Counted from the stretch's first letter, positions 8,861-16,585 are shown. The stretch: 42,331 bases of DNA from an uncultured Gemella sp. (GCA_900555985.1 USNF01000009.1:1-42331), one strand, 5' to 3'. Notes: generated from the sequence alone by a model not told the origin. Numbers and translations: made by a program.

Positions 8861-9577
8861 TTAAAGGCTATTTTGTGTAGTATCAAATTTATAACCTATT
8901 CCCCATACTGTGATAATCATTTTAGCCACTTTTGGTGAAATCTTATCAATTTTTTTTCTTACTCTCTTTATATGTGTATCAACTGTTCTTAAATCTGTAT
9001 AAAAATCATAATCCCAAACAGCTCTTAGTATTTCAGTTCTTTTAAATGCTTTATCTGGCGATTTAGCTAAAAATAGAAGCAAATCAAACTCTTTTGGAGT
9101 AAGAAAAATCTCAGAATCTTCTACGATAACTTTATGAGCATTAACATCAATAATTAATCCTGGAAATACTAGCACGTCTTTTGTATATAATTCAGGTGTA
9201 TAGAAAACACTTCTTTTGGTTCTTTGTAAAATGGCATTTACTCTAAGCATTAGTTCTCTTGGACTAAATGGTTTAATTACATAATCATCAGCACCTAGCT
9301 CAAATCCTTCTACTCTACTTTGTTCGTCAGCTTGAGCAGACATAATTATAACTGGAGTTGCTTTTGTTTTTCTTAATTCAGCTAATATTGTTTTTCCATT
9401 CAGCATCGGTAAATGGACATCAAGAAGAACACAAGAATAATCCATATATTTTAGTCTTTCTAAACCATCTTGCCCATTAGTAGCTTCATCAACTATATAT
9501 CCTTCTTTTTCAAGATACATTATCAATAATTTCCTAATTCTTTCTTCATCATCAATAACTAAAACTCTTTCTGCCAT
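8861..9577 (-). CDS. OmpR/PhoB-family response regulator, ResD/SrrA-like
   Basis: A 238-residue response regulator. The receiver domain is complete: D9-D10 acidic pocket, D53 phospho-acceptor in VLLDVHLP, S80, and K102 in IKPFSPREL. A winged-helix DNA-binding domain fills residues 135-235 and contains DLRTVDTHIKRVRKKI. In B. subtilis and S. aureus the gene at this place after rluB is resD/srrA, which controls respiratory and low-oxygen genes with the kinase ResE/SrrB. Here no histidine kinase gene follows: murT starts 22 bases on. The partner kinase must lie elsewhere or be absent. The assignment to ResD/SrrA rests on position and domain type. Confidence 0.85.
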   Translation of the reverse strand: MAERVLVIDDEERIRKLLIMYLEKEGYIVDEATNGQDGLERLKYMDYSCVLLDVHLPMLNGKTILAELRKTKATPVIIMSAQADEQSRVEGFELGADDYVIKPFSPRELMLRVNAILQRTKRSVFYTPELYTKDVLVFPGLIIDVNAHKVIVEDSEIFLTPKEFDLLLFLAKSPDKAFKRTEILRAVWDYDFYTDLRTVDTHIKRVRKKIDKISPKVAKMIITVWGIGYKFDTTQNSL

Positions 9578-9597
9578 ACTACATCACTTCCTATTTT

Positions 9598-10329
9598 CTA
9601 TTTTTCTCCATTATTTGCCTTATTTATTAATTTTTTAACTTCATGAATTGTTAAAACGCGATATTCTCCTTTTTTTAGCCCCTCTAGTGTTAAATCTTCT
9701 ATTGCTTCACGTTTTAATTTTAATACTTCATATCCTAAGGCTTCAAACATACGACGAATTTGTCTATTTTTTCCTTCATGAATTGTTAGTCTTACTAAAG
9801 TATTTGAACTTTTATTTTTATTTTTTACAATATTAACTTCAGCAGGTGCTGTTTTATAATTATCAATTCTAACACCTGAACGTAAAATTTTTAAATGACG
9901 ATCTTCTAATTTTCCACCAATTTTTGCAATATATGTTTTATTTATTTTATGTCTAGGATGTGTTATTAAGTTTATAAATTCACCATCATTAGACATAATC
10001 AATGCTCCTGATGTATCATAATCAAGACGGCCTACAGGAACGACTCTTTCATTAACTGATTCAAAAAAATCTTTTACACAAGTTCTATCTTTTTCATCTG
10101 ACATAGATGTAATTACCTTTTCAGGTTTGTAGAATAAATAATATCGTTTATTTTCTTTTAATAGTCTTACACCCTCTACAATAATAATATCACTAGGTTC
10201 TGCTTTTACACCTAGTTGATTAACTACTGTACCATTTACTGTTACCTTTCCATCAAGTATCAACTGTTCTGCTTTTCTTCTTGATGTATAACCTGAAGCA
10301 GCAATTAATTTTTGCAATCTTTCAGCCAT
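9598..10329 (-). CDS. rluB: 23S rRNA pseudouridine synthase RluB-like (RsuA family)
   Basis: A 243-residue pseudouridine synthase of the RsuA/RluB/E/F family. An S4 RNA-binding domain (residues 1-60, MAERLQKLIAASGYTSRR start) is followed by the catalytic domain with the Asp D103 in GRLDYDTSG. In B. subtilis RluB modifies 23S rRNA near the peptidyl transferase centre. It follows scpB by 9 bases, with a strong AGGAGG site. The order scpA-scpB-rluB is conserved across Bacilli and supports the name; substrate specificity is inferred. Confidence 0.92.
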   Translation of the reverse strand: MAERLQKLIAASGYTSRRKAEQLILDGKVTVNGTVVNQLGVKAEPSDIIIVEGVRLLKENKRYYLFYKPEKVITSMSDEKDRTCVKDFFESVNERVVPVGRLDYDTSGALIMSNDGEFINLITHPRHKINKTYIAKIGGKLEDRHLKILRSGVRIDNYKTAPAEVNIVKNKNKSSNTLVRLTIHEGKNRQIRRMFEALGYEVLKLKREAIEDLTLEGLKKGEYRVLTIHEVKKLINKANNGEK

Positions 10330-10338
10330 TATTTCCTC

Positions 10339-10887
10339 CTAATTTTCCAAAAAGTTATTTAACTCATTATTATCTAGTACGTTAGATTTTGGGAGCTTAT
10401 CTAAGCTTTCTAAACCGAAAACATCTAAAAATAAATCAGTTGTTTCATACAATTTAGGTTTTCCTATAGTATCTAATGTTTTATTAGAAACTATAAGTTC
10501 CTTAGCGACCAATGAATGAATTATTGAATCACTACTAACACCTCTTATTTTATCTATTTGCACTTTAGTAATAGGTTGATTATACGCTATTATTGCTAAG
10601 GTTTCAATAGACGCTTTAGATAACTTAACGAGATTTTTTGAAGATATAACATGTTTGATTTTATCATATGCTTTATCTTCAACTAATAATTTATAAGTTG
10701 TCCCAAAATTTTTAACAACTAAATAACTATCATTTTTATTATATTCTTCTGTAAAAATATTTAAAATATTTTCAGCTTCATGCTGCTCTAAATCCATAAA
10801 ATTAGACACAAACTCAATACTAAGTCCTTCTTCACCCTTTATAAAAAGTAAAGCTTCTATCATTTTTTTTGTTTCATCTAATAACAT
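10339..10887 (-). CDS. scpB: Segregation and condensation protein B
   Basis: A 182-residue ScpB, the winged-helix partner of ScpA in the SMC condensin complex. Two winged-helix domains can be traced (about residues 1-80 and 85-160), with the family segment IETLAIIAYNQPITKVQIDK-like starting near residue 92. The start codon is 2 bases past the scpA stop, with AGAGG inside the scpA end, so the two are translationally linked. Confidence 0.92.
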   Translation of the reverse strand: MLLDETKKMIEALLFIKGEEGLSIEFVSNFMDLEQHEAENILNIFTEEYNKNDSYLVVKNFGTTYKLLVEDKAYDKIKHVISSKNLVKLSKASIETLAIIAYNQPITKVQIDKIRGVSSDSIIHSLVAKELIVSNKTLDTIGKPKLYETTDLFLDVFGLESLDKLPKSNVLDNNELNNFLEN

Positions 10888-10889
10888 AC

Positions 10890-11591
10890 TTATTTTTCCT
10901 CTACAATATATTCTAATGATAATTCATCCTTGTTATTACTACAAAATATCTGTTGATCTTTAATCATTGTAAGAATACTTATAAATACAAGTACTAACTC
11001 ATACTTTTCCGTATAACTATCTACTAATTCATTAAATAAGATTTTTTTATTATTTTGAAATTTCAAAAGAAGATCTTCTTTAATTTTTTCTAAAGATATT
11101 TCTCTCTTATAACTTATAATGCTTTGATCATTATTATTATCAAAAGTTTTTAAAATATTTTCCATAGCATGAAGTAATTTATTTGAAGAGATATTTAAAT
11201 TTCTTAAATCAACTTCCGTTTCAATATCAATACTTTCTTTTTCTAAATATTGGGCCCTACTTTGTTGTAGAGCCTCTAATTTTTGACTTAATTCTTTATA
11301 GTTTTTATACTCAATTAATTGTTGAACTAGATCATCTTCAACTATATCTTGCTCATCGTCATTAAAAACAGGAAGTAAACTTTTACTTTTAATATGAATT
11401 AATGTTGCTGCCATAACGATGTATTCTTCAGCATTTTCCAATGAAAATTCATCATTATTATTTATATAATCTAAATAGCTTTCTGTTAATTTTGCTATTG
11501 GTATATTATAAATGTCTATTTCCATTTTTTCAATTAAATGAAGCAGTAAATCTAAAGGACCTTGAAAAACATCCAAATTGACATTATACAT
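10890..11591 (-). CDS. scpA: Segregation and condensation protein A
   Basis: A 233-residue kleisin subunit of SMC-ScpAB. The N-terminal signature FQGPLDLLLHLIEK is at residues 9-22, an acidic middle region follows, and the C-terminal winged helix binds the SMC cap. It loads SMC and helps separate replication origins. It follows the xerD-like gene by 15 bases. Confidence 0.93.
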   Translation of the reverse strand: MYNVNLDVFQGPLDLLLHLIEKMEIDIYNIPIAKLTESYLDYINNNDEFSLENAEEYIVMAATLIHIKSKSLLPVFNDDEQDIVEDDLVQQLIEYKNYKELSQKLEALQQSRAQYLEKESIDIETEVDLRNLNISSNKLLHAMENILKTFDNNNDQSIISYKREISLEKIKEDLLLKFQNNKKILFNELVDSYTEKYELVLVFISILTMIKDQQIFCSNNKDELSLEYIVEEK

Positions 11592-11606
11592 TACTTAAAT
11601 TTTCCT

Positions 11607-12512
11607 TTATTTCATTGCTTTTCTAGGATGATTAGAAAACATCCTTTTTATTGCTTTTGTTTTTTTCAAACTTTTTATATATGATTTTAAACTATGTATA
11701 TTTTTTAAACCTAAAATCTCTTGAACATCTTGAATGGGTACATTATCTTCTAACAAATGAACAGCTAAAGAATTTCGAAAATTCATTGTGTTTAATTCTT
11801 TAGATAAATCAAGTTCTTTTTGACGTTTTTTAAATATTTTCCAATATCCTTGTCTACTTATTCCTTCACCATCATGGTTTAAAAATAATTTACTTTCTTC
11901 AGAAATAGGAACATTATGTTTTTTTAATGCATCCAAATAATTGCGAATTGCTTCAATTGATTCTGTATTCAAAGCTACTGTTCTATAGCCATCCTGTTTT
12001 CTATACTTGATATAACCGATTTCTAGGTTAACATCTTTCATTTCTAAATTAATACATTCTGTAGGTTTAATCCCTATTGAGTATGATAATTCAAATATTG
12101 CTTTATCTCTATAATCATTTAAAGTTAGAGTATCAATATCTAATATTTGTGCAATTTCATCCCGAGTAAAAATAACTAAATCATGTTCTTCATCTTTTGC
12201 AATTTTAATATCAATCTGTGGTTTATTTTTAATAACATTTTTTTCAAAAAGATACTCACTATAAACATGTACAGTTGATACTGTTCTAGCTAATGTAGCC
12301 GCTGAGTAGTTATTATCTTTTAAATATTGCATATAGTTATTAATACATCCCTCTGTTAACCATGAATGTATATCAGTACAATCATAGCCATTACTGTCAA
12401 GATAAATAAATAATTTTCTTAAATCACGTTCATATGAATTTATAGTATTAGAAGAAAAATGTTTTTTATCTAGTAGATAATTTTGAAAATCTTTAAAATC
12501 ATTATTGTTCAT
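11607..12512 (-). CDS. XerD-like tyrosine recombinase homologue with a degenerate active site
   Basis: A 301-residue protein with the XerD layout: an N-terminal SAM-like DNA-binding domain (about 1-95) and a C-terminal recombinase domain. Aligned by eye to E. coli XerD (R148, K172, H244, R247, H270, Y279), the equivalents are K149, G175, M243, R246, L269 and Y278. Only the second Arg and the Tyr nucleophile remain. Strand cleavage on a dif site is therefore doubtful. Streptococci keep a similar inactive XerD-like gene beside scpA and use the single recombinase XerS. First gene of the xerD-scpA-scpB-rluB-regulator-murT-gatD operon, where it may keep a structural or DNA-binding role. Confidence 0.85.
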   Translation of the reverse strand: MNNNDFKDFQNYLLDKKHFSSNTINSYERDLRKLFIYLDSNGYDCTDIHSWLTEGCINNYMQYLKDNNYSAATLARTVSTVHVYSEYLFEKNVIKNKPQIDIKIAKDEEHDLVIFTRDEIAQILDIDTLTLNDYRDKAIFELSYSIGIKPTECINLEMKDVNLEIGYIKYRKQDGYRTVALNTESIEAIRNYLDALKKHNVPISEESKLFLNHDGEGISRQGYWKIFKKRQKELDLSKELNTMNFRNSLAVHLLEDNVPIQDVQEILGLKNIHSLKSYIKSLKKTKAIKRMFSNHPRKAMK

Positions 12513-12526
12513 AAAAATACCCCCTT

Positions 12527-12543
12527 AGTATTTTACAAATACT
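12527..12543. promoter_or_regulatory. Palindrome in the xerD-like leader, next to the ribosome site
   Basis: A perfect palindrome AGTATTT-TAC-AAATACT lies a few bases upstream of the GGGGG ribosome site (12520-12524) of the xerD-like gene and downstream of the promoter. It could be a repressor site or a small mRNA hairpin. Confidence 0.4.
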
Positions 12544-12571
12544 GTCCCTTATTATAAATTTTTATACTTAA

Positions 12572-12600
12572 ATTATATCATCTATACCACTTTATGTAAA
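12572..12600 (-). promoter_or_regulatory. Promoter of the xerD-scpAB-rluB-murT-gatD operon
   Basis: On the minus strand TTTACA (12595-12600), a 17-base spacer and TATAAT (12572-12577), with a TGA extension before the -10. A strong sigma-A promoter about 60 bases before the start codon. No further clear promoter or terminator was seen until the hairpin after gatD. Confidence 0.75.
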
Positions 12601-12650
12601 TGTATATGAATGAATTATACTCATTAATTTAATTATATTTTTAAAATAAA

Positions 12651-12712
12651 AATACTTTAAAAACAAGTTTTAGAAATAAATTATTTCTTAATCACTATAT
12701 TTTTAAAGTATT
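12651..12712 (-). terminator. Terminator of the NUDIX-DUF1275 transcript
   Basis: A 13-base outer stem AATACTTTAAAAA/TTTTTAAAGTATT encloses a second perfect hairpin, AGAAATAA-A-TTATTTCT (12672-12688). T-rich sequence follows on the minus strand. It ends 7 bases before the DUF1275 stop codon. Confidence 0.7.
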
Positions 12713-12718
12713 ACAATT

Positions 12719-13420
12719 TTATTTTTTTCTACCGAATTTATTTCTAATGCCTCTTACAAAAAATAAATTAATTATTATTATAAATATCGGTACTAAAATA
12801 GCTTTATGAGAGTAATATTTAGATGATGCTGCCCCTAAAATTACTCCAAATAAAAACACTAATATAACTATCAGATAAATAAACAGAGGATCCTTACTTT
12901 CTTTTTTCTTTAAAAACATATATTTATATAGATGTTCAGTCATAGATCGTAAATTACCAGTACAAAAAACACTTGCAAATACTAAGTTGTTTACTTTTCT
13001 GAATCCATCATATTGAATAGCACAAATGAATGATATTACAATTGGACGTATATCAATACCAAATATAGAGTGTTTAAGAAAAATAAATAATAAAGCCAGT
13101 GCTTGAGTAACTAATAACATATATATGTGTTTAAATATTGATAGTTGTTTATATTTATTTTCTATAATTTTACTTACTAATACTCCTAAAACGAAGGAAA
13201 TGATTGGAACTAAATAATGTATAACATCTGATAATTTCCCTTCAATTATATCTACTCCCACAAATATTAAGTTTCCAGTTTGCGCATTCGCAAAAATTCC
13301 ACCACAATTCACATAAGTATATGAATCGAAAAAACCTCCTATTACAGTTAATAATAGGCAAAAAGCTAACTGTTCATGAACAGGTAAGTTTTTATTTATT
13401 AAAGTTTCTTTAAATCGCAT
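12719..13420 (-). CDS. DUF1275/YoaK-family membrane protein
   Basis: A 233-residue integral membrane protein with about six hydrophobic segments, matching the YoaK/DUF1275 family (PF06912). The family start GGFFDSYTYVNCGGIFANAQ lies near residues 28-47, followed by TGNLIFVG. Its function is not known. The GGAGG site is 16 bases before the ATG, an unusually long gap, and an in-frame stop in that gap rules out an upstream ATG. It follows the NUDIX gene by 30 bases and is probably co-transcribed with it. Confidence 0.85.
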   Translation of the reverse strand: MRFKETLINKNLPVHEQLAFCLLLTVIGGFFDSYTYVNCGGIFANAQTGNLIFVGVDIIEGKLSDVIHYLVPIISFVLGVLVSKIIENKYKQLSIFKHIYMLLVTQALALLFIFLKHSIFGIDIRPIVISFICAIQYDGFRKVNNLVFASVFCTGNLRSMTEHLYKYMFLKKKESKDPLFIYLIVILVFLFGVILGAASSKYYSHKAILVPIFIIIINLFFVRGIRNKFGRKK

Positions 13421-13450
13421 AATATAAAATATTTAACCTCCAATCTTTTA

Positions 13451-14335
13451 TTAATCAAATATTGTTTCCCAATTTTCAATATTGTTATAACAATCAAAAC
13501 ACATTTTTATTTGATCAACCGTAGTCCTATTAGATGATAACTCCGGAAGGTTATCTAATGAGAAAAATTTAGCATCTAATGTTTCTGTATTGTCTTTAAA
13601 GTAATGATCAATATATTCACACAATACAAAAATTTTCACCATACCATAAGGAAAATTAACATTATGATGTCTATTATAATCAAATACTGCTATTATCTTT
13701 TTGGGCTCTACTATAGCTCCAGCTTCTTCACTAGCTTCTTTAATTATATTCTCTCTAACACTACAGTTCACATCTTGATAGCCACCAGGTAATGCCCACT
13801 TTCCATCTACTTTTTCCTTAACTAATAATATCTTGTTATCTTTTATTACAGCACCTCTATTTTCAACCTTTGGTGTTTGGTATCCTATTTCACCAGCAAA
13901 ATTAATTTCAATTTTCTCGGGAGAAATATTATATTTATACGACAACATTTCACATGAGATTTCTCTTATTCTTGTTGATCGCTCTCTATCAAACTTGTCT
14001 TTACTATATGCTAACGAACATTGTGCTAAAAATTGTAATTCCTGTGCCCAGTTTTTCCAAACATTATCTTCATAAACTTTTACAACATCCACTATATTTT
14101 TTATGAAAATAGCATCTTTTACATCAAGAAAATCATAATCATTTTTTAATAAAAAGACATTAACAAGATTTTTGTTTAAATTATTTTTATCAGCTGTTAG
14201 AAACAATGTATTTTGTTCCAAAGCATTATCATTCTCACAAAATTCAAATTTTATACCATTATTAAAAAATATATTTTCTATATCTTCTGTAATTTTATCT
14301 TTTAAAGCAGAATCTATTAATAATTTTTGATACAT
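13451..14335 (-). CDS. NUDIX hydrolase, YjhB/BcmA-like, with N-terminal extension
   Basis: A 294-residue protein in three parts. Residues 1-90 match no family I know. Residues 92-150 look like the Nudix_N domain found before YjhB-type NUDIX folds (AQCSLAYSKDKFDRERSTRI near 104-123). Residues 158-290 are the NUDIX domain, with a box from GGYQDV at 184 through KEASEEAGA at 199-207. The first Arg of the REUxEE core is Lys, while the metal-binding glutamates are present. Family members hydrolyse ADP-ribose, NDP-sugars or similar X-linked nucleoside diphosphates. The usual length is about 200 residues, so the extension is notable. Substrate unknown. Confidence 0.8.
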   Translation of the reverse strand: MYQKLLIDSALKDKITEDIENIFFNNGIKFEFCENDNALEQNTLFLTADKNNLNKNLVNVFLLKNDYDFLDVKDAIFIKNIVDVVKVYEDNVWKNWAQELQFLAQCSLAYSKDKFDRERSTRIREISCEMLSYKYNISPEKIEINFAGEIGYQTPKVENRGAVIKDNKILLVKEKVDGKWALPGGYQDVNCSVRENIIKEASEEAGAIVEPKKIIAVFDYNRHHNVNFPYGMVKIFVLCEYIDHYFKDNTETLDAKFFSLDNLPELSSNRTTVDQIKMCFDCYNNIENWETIFD

Positions 14336-14366
14336 AAATTAATTGCACCTCCAATATTATCATTAT

Positions 14367-14396
14367 ATTATATCACATATGAAGAAAATATTTCTA
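14367..14396 (-). promoter_or_regulatory. Extended -10 promoter of the NUDIX-DUF1275 unit
   Basis: On the minus strand TGATATAAT (with -10 at 14367-14372) is an extended -10, with TAGAAA at 14391-14396 as a weak -35. It lies about 30 bases before the start codon, just above a GGAGG site. Confidence 0.5.
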
Positions 14397-14488
14397 CTAG
14401 ATTCTTATAAATTACAAATTATTTTAAAGAATATATTTATAAATATCTTTTTTATTATAATTTGTATATAAAAATTATAATAAACTTC

Positions 14489-14517
14489 TTGTAAGAATTT
14501 CTTTTAAGTTGTATAAT
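14489..14517 (+). promoter_or_regulatory. Promoter of the yjzD-like gene
   Basis: TTGTAA (14489-14494), a 17-base spacer and consensus TATAAT (14512-14517), 34 bases before the start codon and followed by a strong AAAGGAGG site. Confidence 0.65.
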
Positions 14518-14551
14518 TAGAGTTGTAAGTTATTTCAAAGGAGGGGTTATC

Positions 14552-14749
14552 ATGAAATATATTATTTCTTTATTTTGGGCATTCATCTTCTCATTTATTG
14601 CAATATTTATTATTTCATCAATATTAGGAAGTAATGGACTATCAGGAGAAAATATGGTTCGTGACTGTTTTATTCTTTCTATAATATTTACGGCTTTTGT
14701 TGCTATTTTGGAAGCAATTGGATTTGACAAAAAGCGCAGTGAAAACTAA
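14552..14749 (+). CDS. Small membrane protein, YjzD/DUF2929-like
   Basis: A 65-residue protein with two hydrophobic helices (about 3-26 and 39-57) separated by a short polar loop and ending in a charged tail (DKKRSEN). Size, layout and the FWAFIFSFIAIFI start resemble the DUF2929/YjzD family of Bacilli, whose function is unknown. The strong AAAGGAGG site and promoter support the plus-strand reading. An open frame on the opposite strand across the same bases has no comparable signals. Confidence 0.7.
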   Translation: MKYIISLFWAFIFSFIAIFIISSILGSNGLSGENMVRDCFILSIIFTAFVAILEAIGFDKKRSEN

Positions 14750-14766
14750 TTATTAATAATTTTTAG

Positions 14767-14808
14767 AAAGTAGGTCTAGTAGCATTTTGCACAATAGCCT
14801 ACTTTTTT
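14767..14808 (+). terminator. Hairpin terminator or attenuator before mutX
   Basis: Stem AAAGTAGG/CCTACTTT with a loop of about 23 bases, followed by TTTTTT. It lies 18 bases after the yjzD-like stop and ends 18 bases before the mutX start. I see no good promoter between it and mutX, so mutX may depend on read-through. Confidence 0.65.
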
Positions 14809-14826
14809 ATATAGGAGTGTTAAACA

Positions 14827-15300
14827 ATGAATATTATGTTGGCTACAATGTGTTACATTGATAACGGAGATAGTTTTCTTATGCTGAAACGCAATAAAAA
14901 AGAAAATGATATACATGAGGGTCTAACTATCAGTGTCGGTGGAAAATTTGAACCAGGAGAAAGTCCTGAAGATTGTATTATTAGAGAAGTGAAAGAAGAA
15001 ACAAATTTAGATATAATAGCACCTAAGTTAAGAGGTATTATAACATTTCCCTCTTTTGATGGAGAAAAAGATTGGTATACATATGTTTTTACTGCTACAG
15101 AATATAGTGGTCATCTGATAGAAGATTGTAATGAGGGAGATTTAGTCTGGGTAAAAAAAACAGAAATACAAAATATTAAAACTTGGGAAGGAGACTATAT
15201 TTTTCTAGATTGGCTTGTCAAAGATAAACCATTTTTCTCGGCAAAATTTAATTATATAAATAACAAATTTAAAGATTATACAGTTAACTTTTATGAATAA
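14827..15300 (+). CDS. mutX: 8-oxo-dGTP diphosphatase MutX (NUDIX)
   Basis: A 157-residue NUDIX hydrolase very close in sequence pattern to streptococcal MutX, which removes 8-oxo-dGTP from the nucleotide pool. ATMCYIDNGDSFLMLKRNKK at 6-25, ISVGGKFEPGES at 35-46 with REVKEETNL at 53-61 (the NUDIX box), ITFPSFDGEKDWYTYVF at 71-87 and the C-terminal DKPFFSAKF all match. The Gly after EET is Asn here (EETNLD), a small change. It is followed 11 bases later by the FlK-like thioesterase gene and likely shares its mRNA. Confidence 0.88.
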   Translation: MNIMLATMCYIDNGDSFLMLKRNKKENDIHEGLTISVGGKFEPGESPEDCIIREVKEETNLDIIAPKLRGIITFPSFDGEKDWYTYVFTATEYSGHLIEDCNEGDLVWVKKTEIQNIKTWEGDYIFLDWLVKDKPFFSAKFNYINNKFKDYTVNFYE

Positions 15301-15311
15301 AGGAGATTAAA

Positions 15312-15695
15312 ATGAATATTGAATTAAATGAAATTTTTGAAGAAAAATATCTTGTTTCAGATGAAAATAGTGCTAAAAATATGGGAAGCGGAGATTTAGA
15401 GGTACTTTCAACTCCTAGTTTAGTTGCATTTATTGAAAATGCTGCTAAAAATTATTTAAACAACTATTTACCTGAAGGAATGGGAAGTGTTGGGAGTAAT
15501 ATTAATATTAATCATATCGCACCTACTTTAATAGGAAGCTCAATCACTGTTAAAGGAAAAATTACAGAAGTGATAAAAGAGAAAATTATAAAATTTTCAC
15601 TTGAAGCATATGAAAAAGAAAAGAAAATTGGTAACGCAGAACATACACGTGTTGTTATAAATAATGAAAAATTTTTAGAAAAACTACACAATTAA
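15312..15695 (+). CDS. FlK-like hotdog thioesterase
   Basis: A 127-residue single hotdog domain. T34, E42 and H68 in LSTPSLVAFIENA and NINHIAPT each lie exactly eight positions before the catalytic T42, E50 and H76 of the fluoroacetyl-CoA thioesterase FlK of Streptomyces cattleya, so the catalytic triad is intact. Most relatives in Firmicutes have no known substrate; hydrolysis of a small acyl-CoA is the sensible inference, not fluoroacetate resistance. Co-transcribed with mutX, and ends at a strong terminator. Confidence 0.75.
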   Translation: MNIELNEIFEEKYLVSDENSAKNMGSGDLEVLSTPSLVAFIENAAKNYLNNYLPEGMGSVGSNININHIAPTLIGSSITVKGKITEVIKEKIIKFSLEAYEKEKKIGNAEHTRVVINNEKFLEKLHN

Positions 15696-15697
15696 AT

Positions 15698-15731
15698 AAA
15701 AAGCTACAAGATTACTATCTTGTAGCTTTTT
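15698..15731. terminator. Bidirectional terminator between the thioesterase gene and codY
   Basis: A perfect stem AAAAAGCTACAAGAT/ATCTTGTAGCTTTTT with a 4-base loop and flanking A and T runs. It serves the converging thioesterase and codY transcripts. Confidence 0.9.
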
Positions 15732-15770
15732 ACTATATTTTAATATAATATTATTTTGTACAAATTACAA

Positions 15771-16553
15771 TTAAAATTCATTTGAGAAAATTAATTCTAA
15801 GAAATAATCTTTTAGAACTTTTATATAAGTTCCTTTCATACCTAAAGATTTAGATTCTATAATACCAGCACTTTCTAGTTTTCTAAGAGCATTAACTATA
15901 ACAGAACGAGTAATACCTACTCTATCTGCTATTTTACTTGCAATAAGTAGTCCTTCAGTACCATCTAACTCCCTAAATATATGTTCAATAGCTTCTTTTT
16001 CAGAATATGATAGTGAGTTTATAGCCATATTCACCATGTCTTTATCACGCGCAATATTTTTTTCTTTGTCTTGTTTCTCATGCATTATTTCAATACCAAC
16101 AACTGTTGAAGCATACTCTGCTAAAACTAAATCATCATCATTAAAATCACTATCCATTCTACCAATAACAAGTGTTCCTAATCGTTCTCCTCCACCTCTT
16201 ATCGGTAAAACAACAGTATATGTATTCCCCTCAAAGCGTTCTTCTTCTTCCTCCGGAAAAATTGAAAGAGGATTTTGAAATGGAATGTTAACTTTTGTAG
16301 CATAAACTTTTAATGTAGCATCTAAATAAGCTTTTGGTACTTTTCTGTCTCGTATTATTTTTTCCATACGTTCATTCGAATAATCAATTATTGAATCATA
16401 TCCAAGTATATTTCCTTCATTATCTAAGATATAAACAACAGAATCTAATATCGGACTAAGTCTCATGGCCATTGACTCAAAGTCTACATTTTCATGTCTT
16501 CCTTCTTGTAATATTGTACTAATTTTTCTTGTTTTTTGTAATAAACTTGCCAT
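15771..16553 (-). CDS. codY: Global nutritional regulator CodY
   Basis: A 260-residue CodY, the usual length. The N-terminal GAF domain senses branched-chain amino acids, and GTP is a second effector in many Bacilli. The C-terminal winged helix (about 195-255) has the recognition segment ADRVGITRSVIVNALRKLES. CodY represses amino-acid uptake, biosynthesis and often virulence genes when nutrients are plentiful. In S. aureus and B. subtilis codY follows trmFO-xerC-hslV-hslU. Here it follows trmFO directly with an 80-base gap that holds its own promoter and a CodY box, so it is likely autoregulated. Confidence 0.97.
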   Translation of the reverse strand: MASLLQKTRKISTILQEGRHENVDFESMAMRLSPILDSVVYILDNEGNILGYDSIIDYSNERMEKIIRDRKVPKAYLDATLKVYATKVNIPFQNPLSIFPEEEEERFEGNTYTVVLPIRGGGERLGTLVIGRMDSDFNDDDLVLAEYASTVVGIEIMHEKQDKEKNIARDKDMVNMAINSLSYSEKEAIEHIFRELDGTEGLLIASKIADRVGITRSVIVNALRKLESAGIIESKSLGMKGTYIKVLKDYFLELIFSNEF

Positions 16554-16585
16554 TTTATTCTCCTTACAAAAATACTTCCTGAATA

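Noticed and set aside
14530..14730. 66-codon frame on the minus strand opposite the yjzD-like gene
   Set aside because: No ribosome site or promoter, and the plus-strand gene has strong signals and a family match.
14724..14752. Promoter for mutX with TTGACA at 14724
   Set aside because: The hexamer 17 bases on (TAATTA) is a poor -10 and other spacings are no better.
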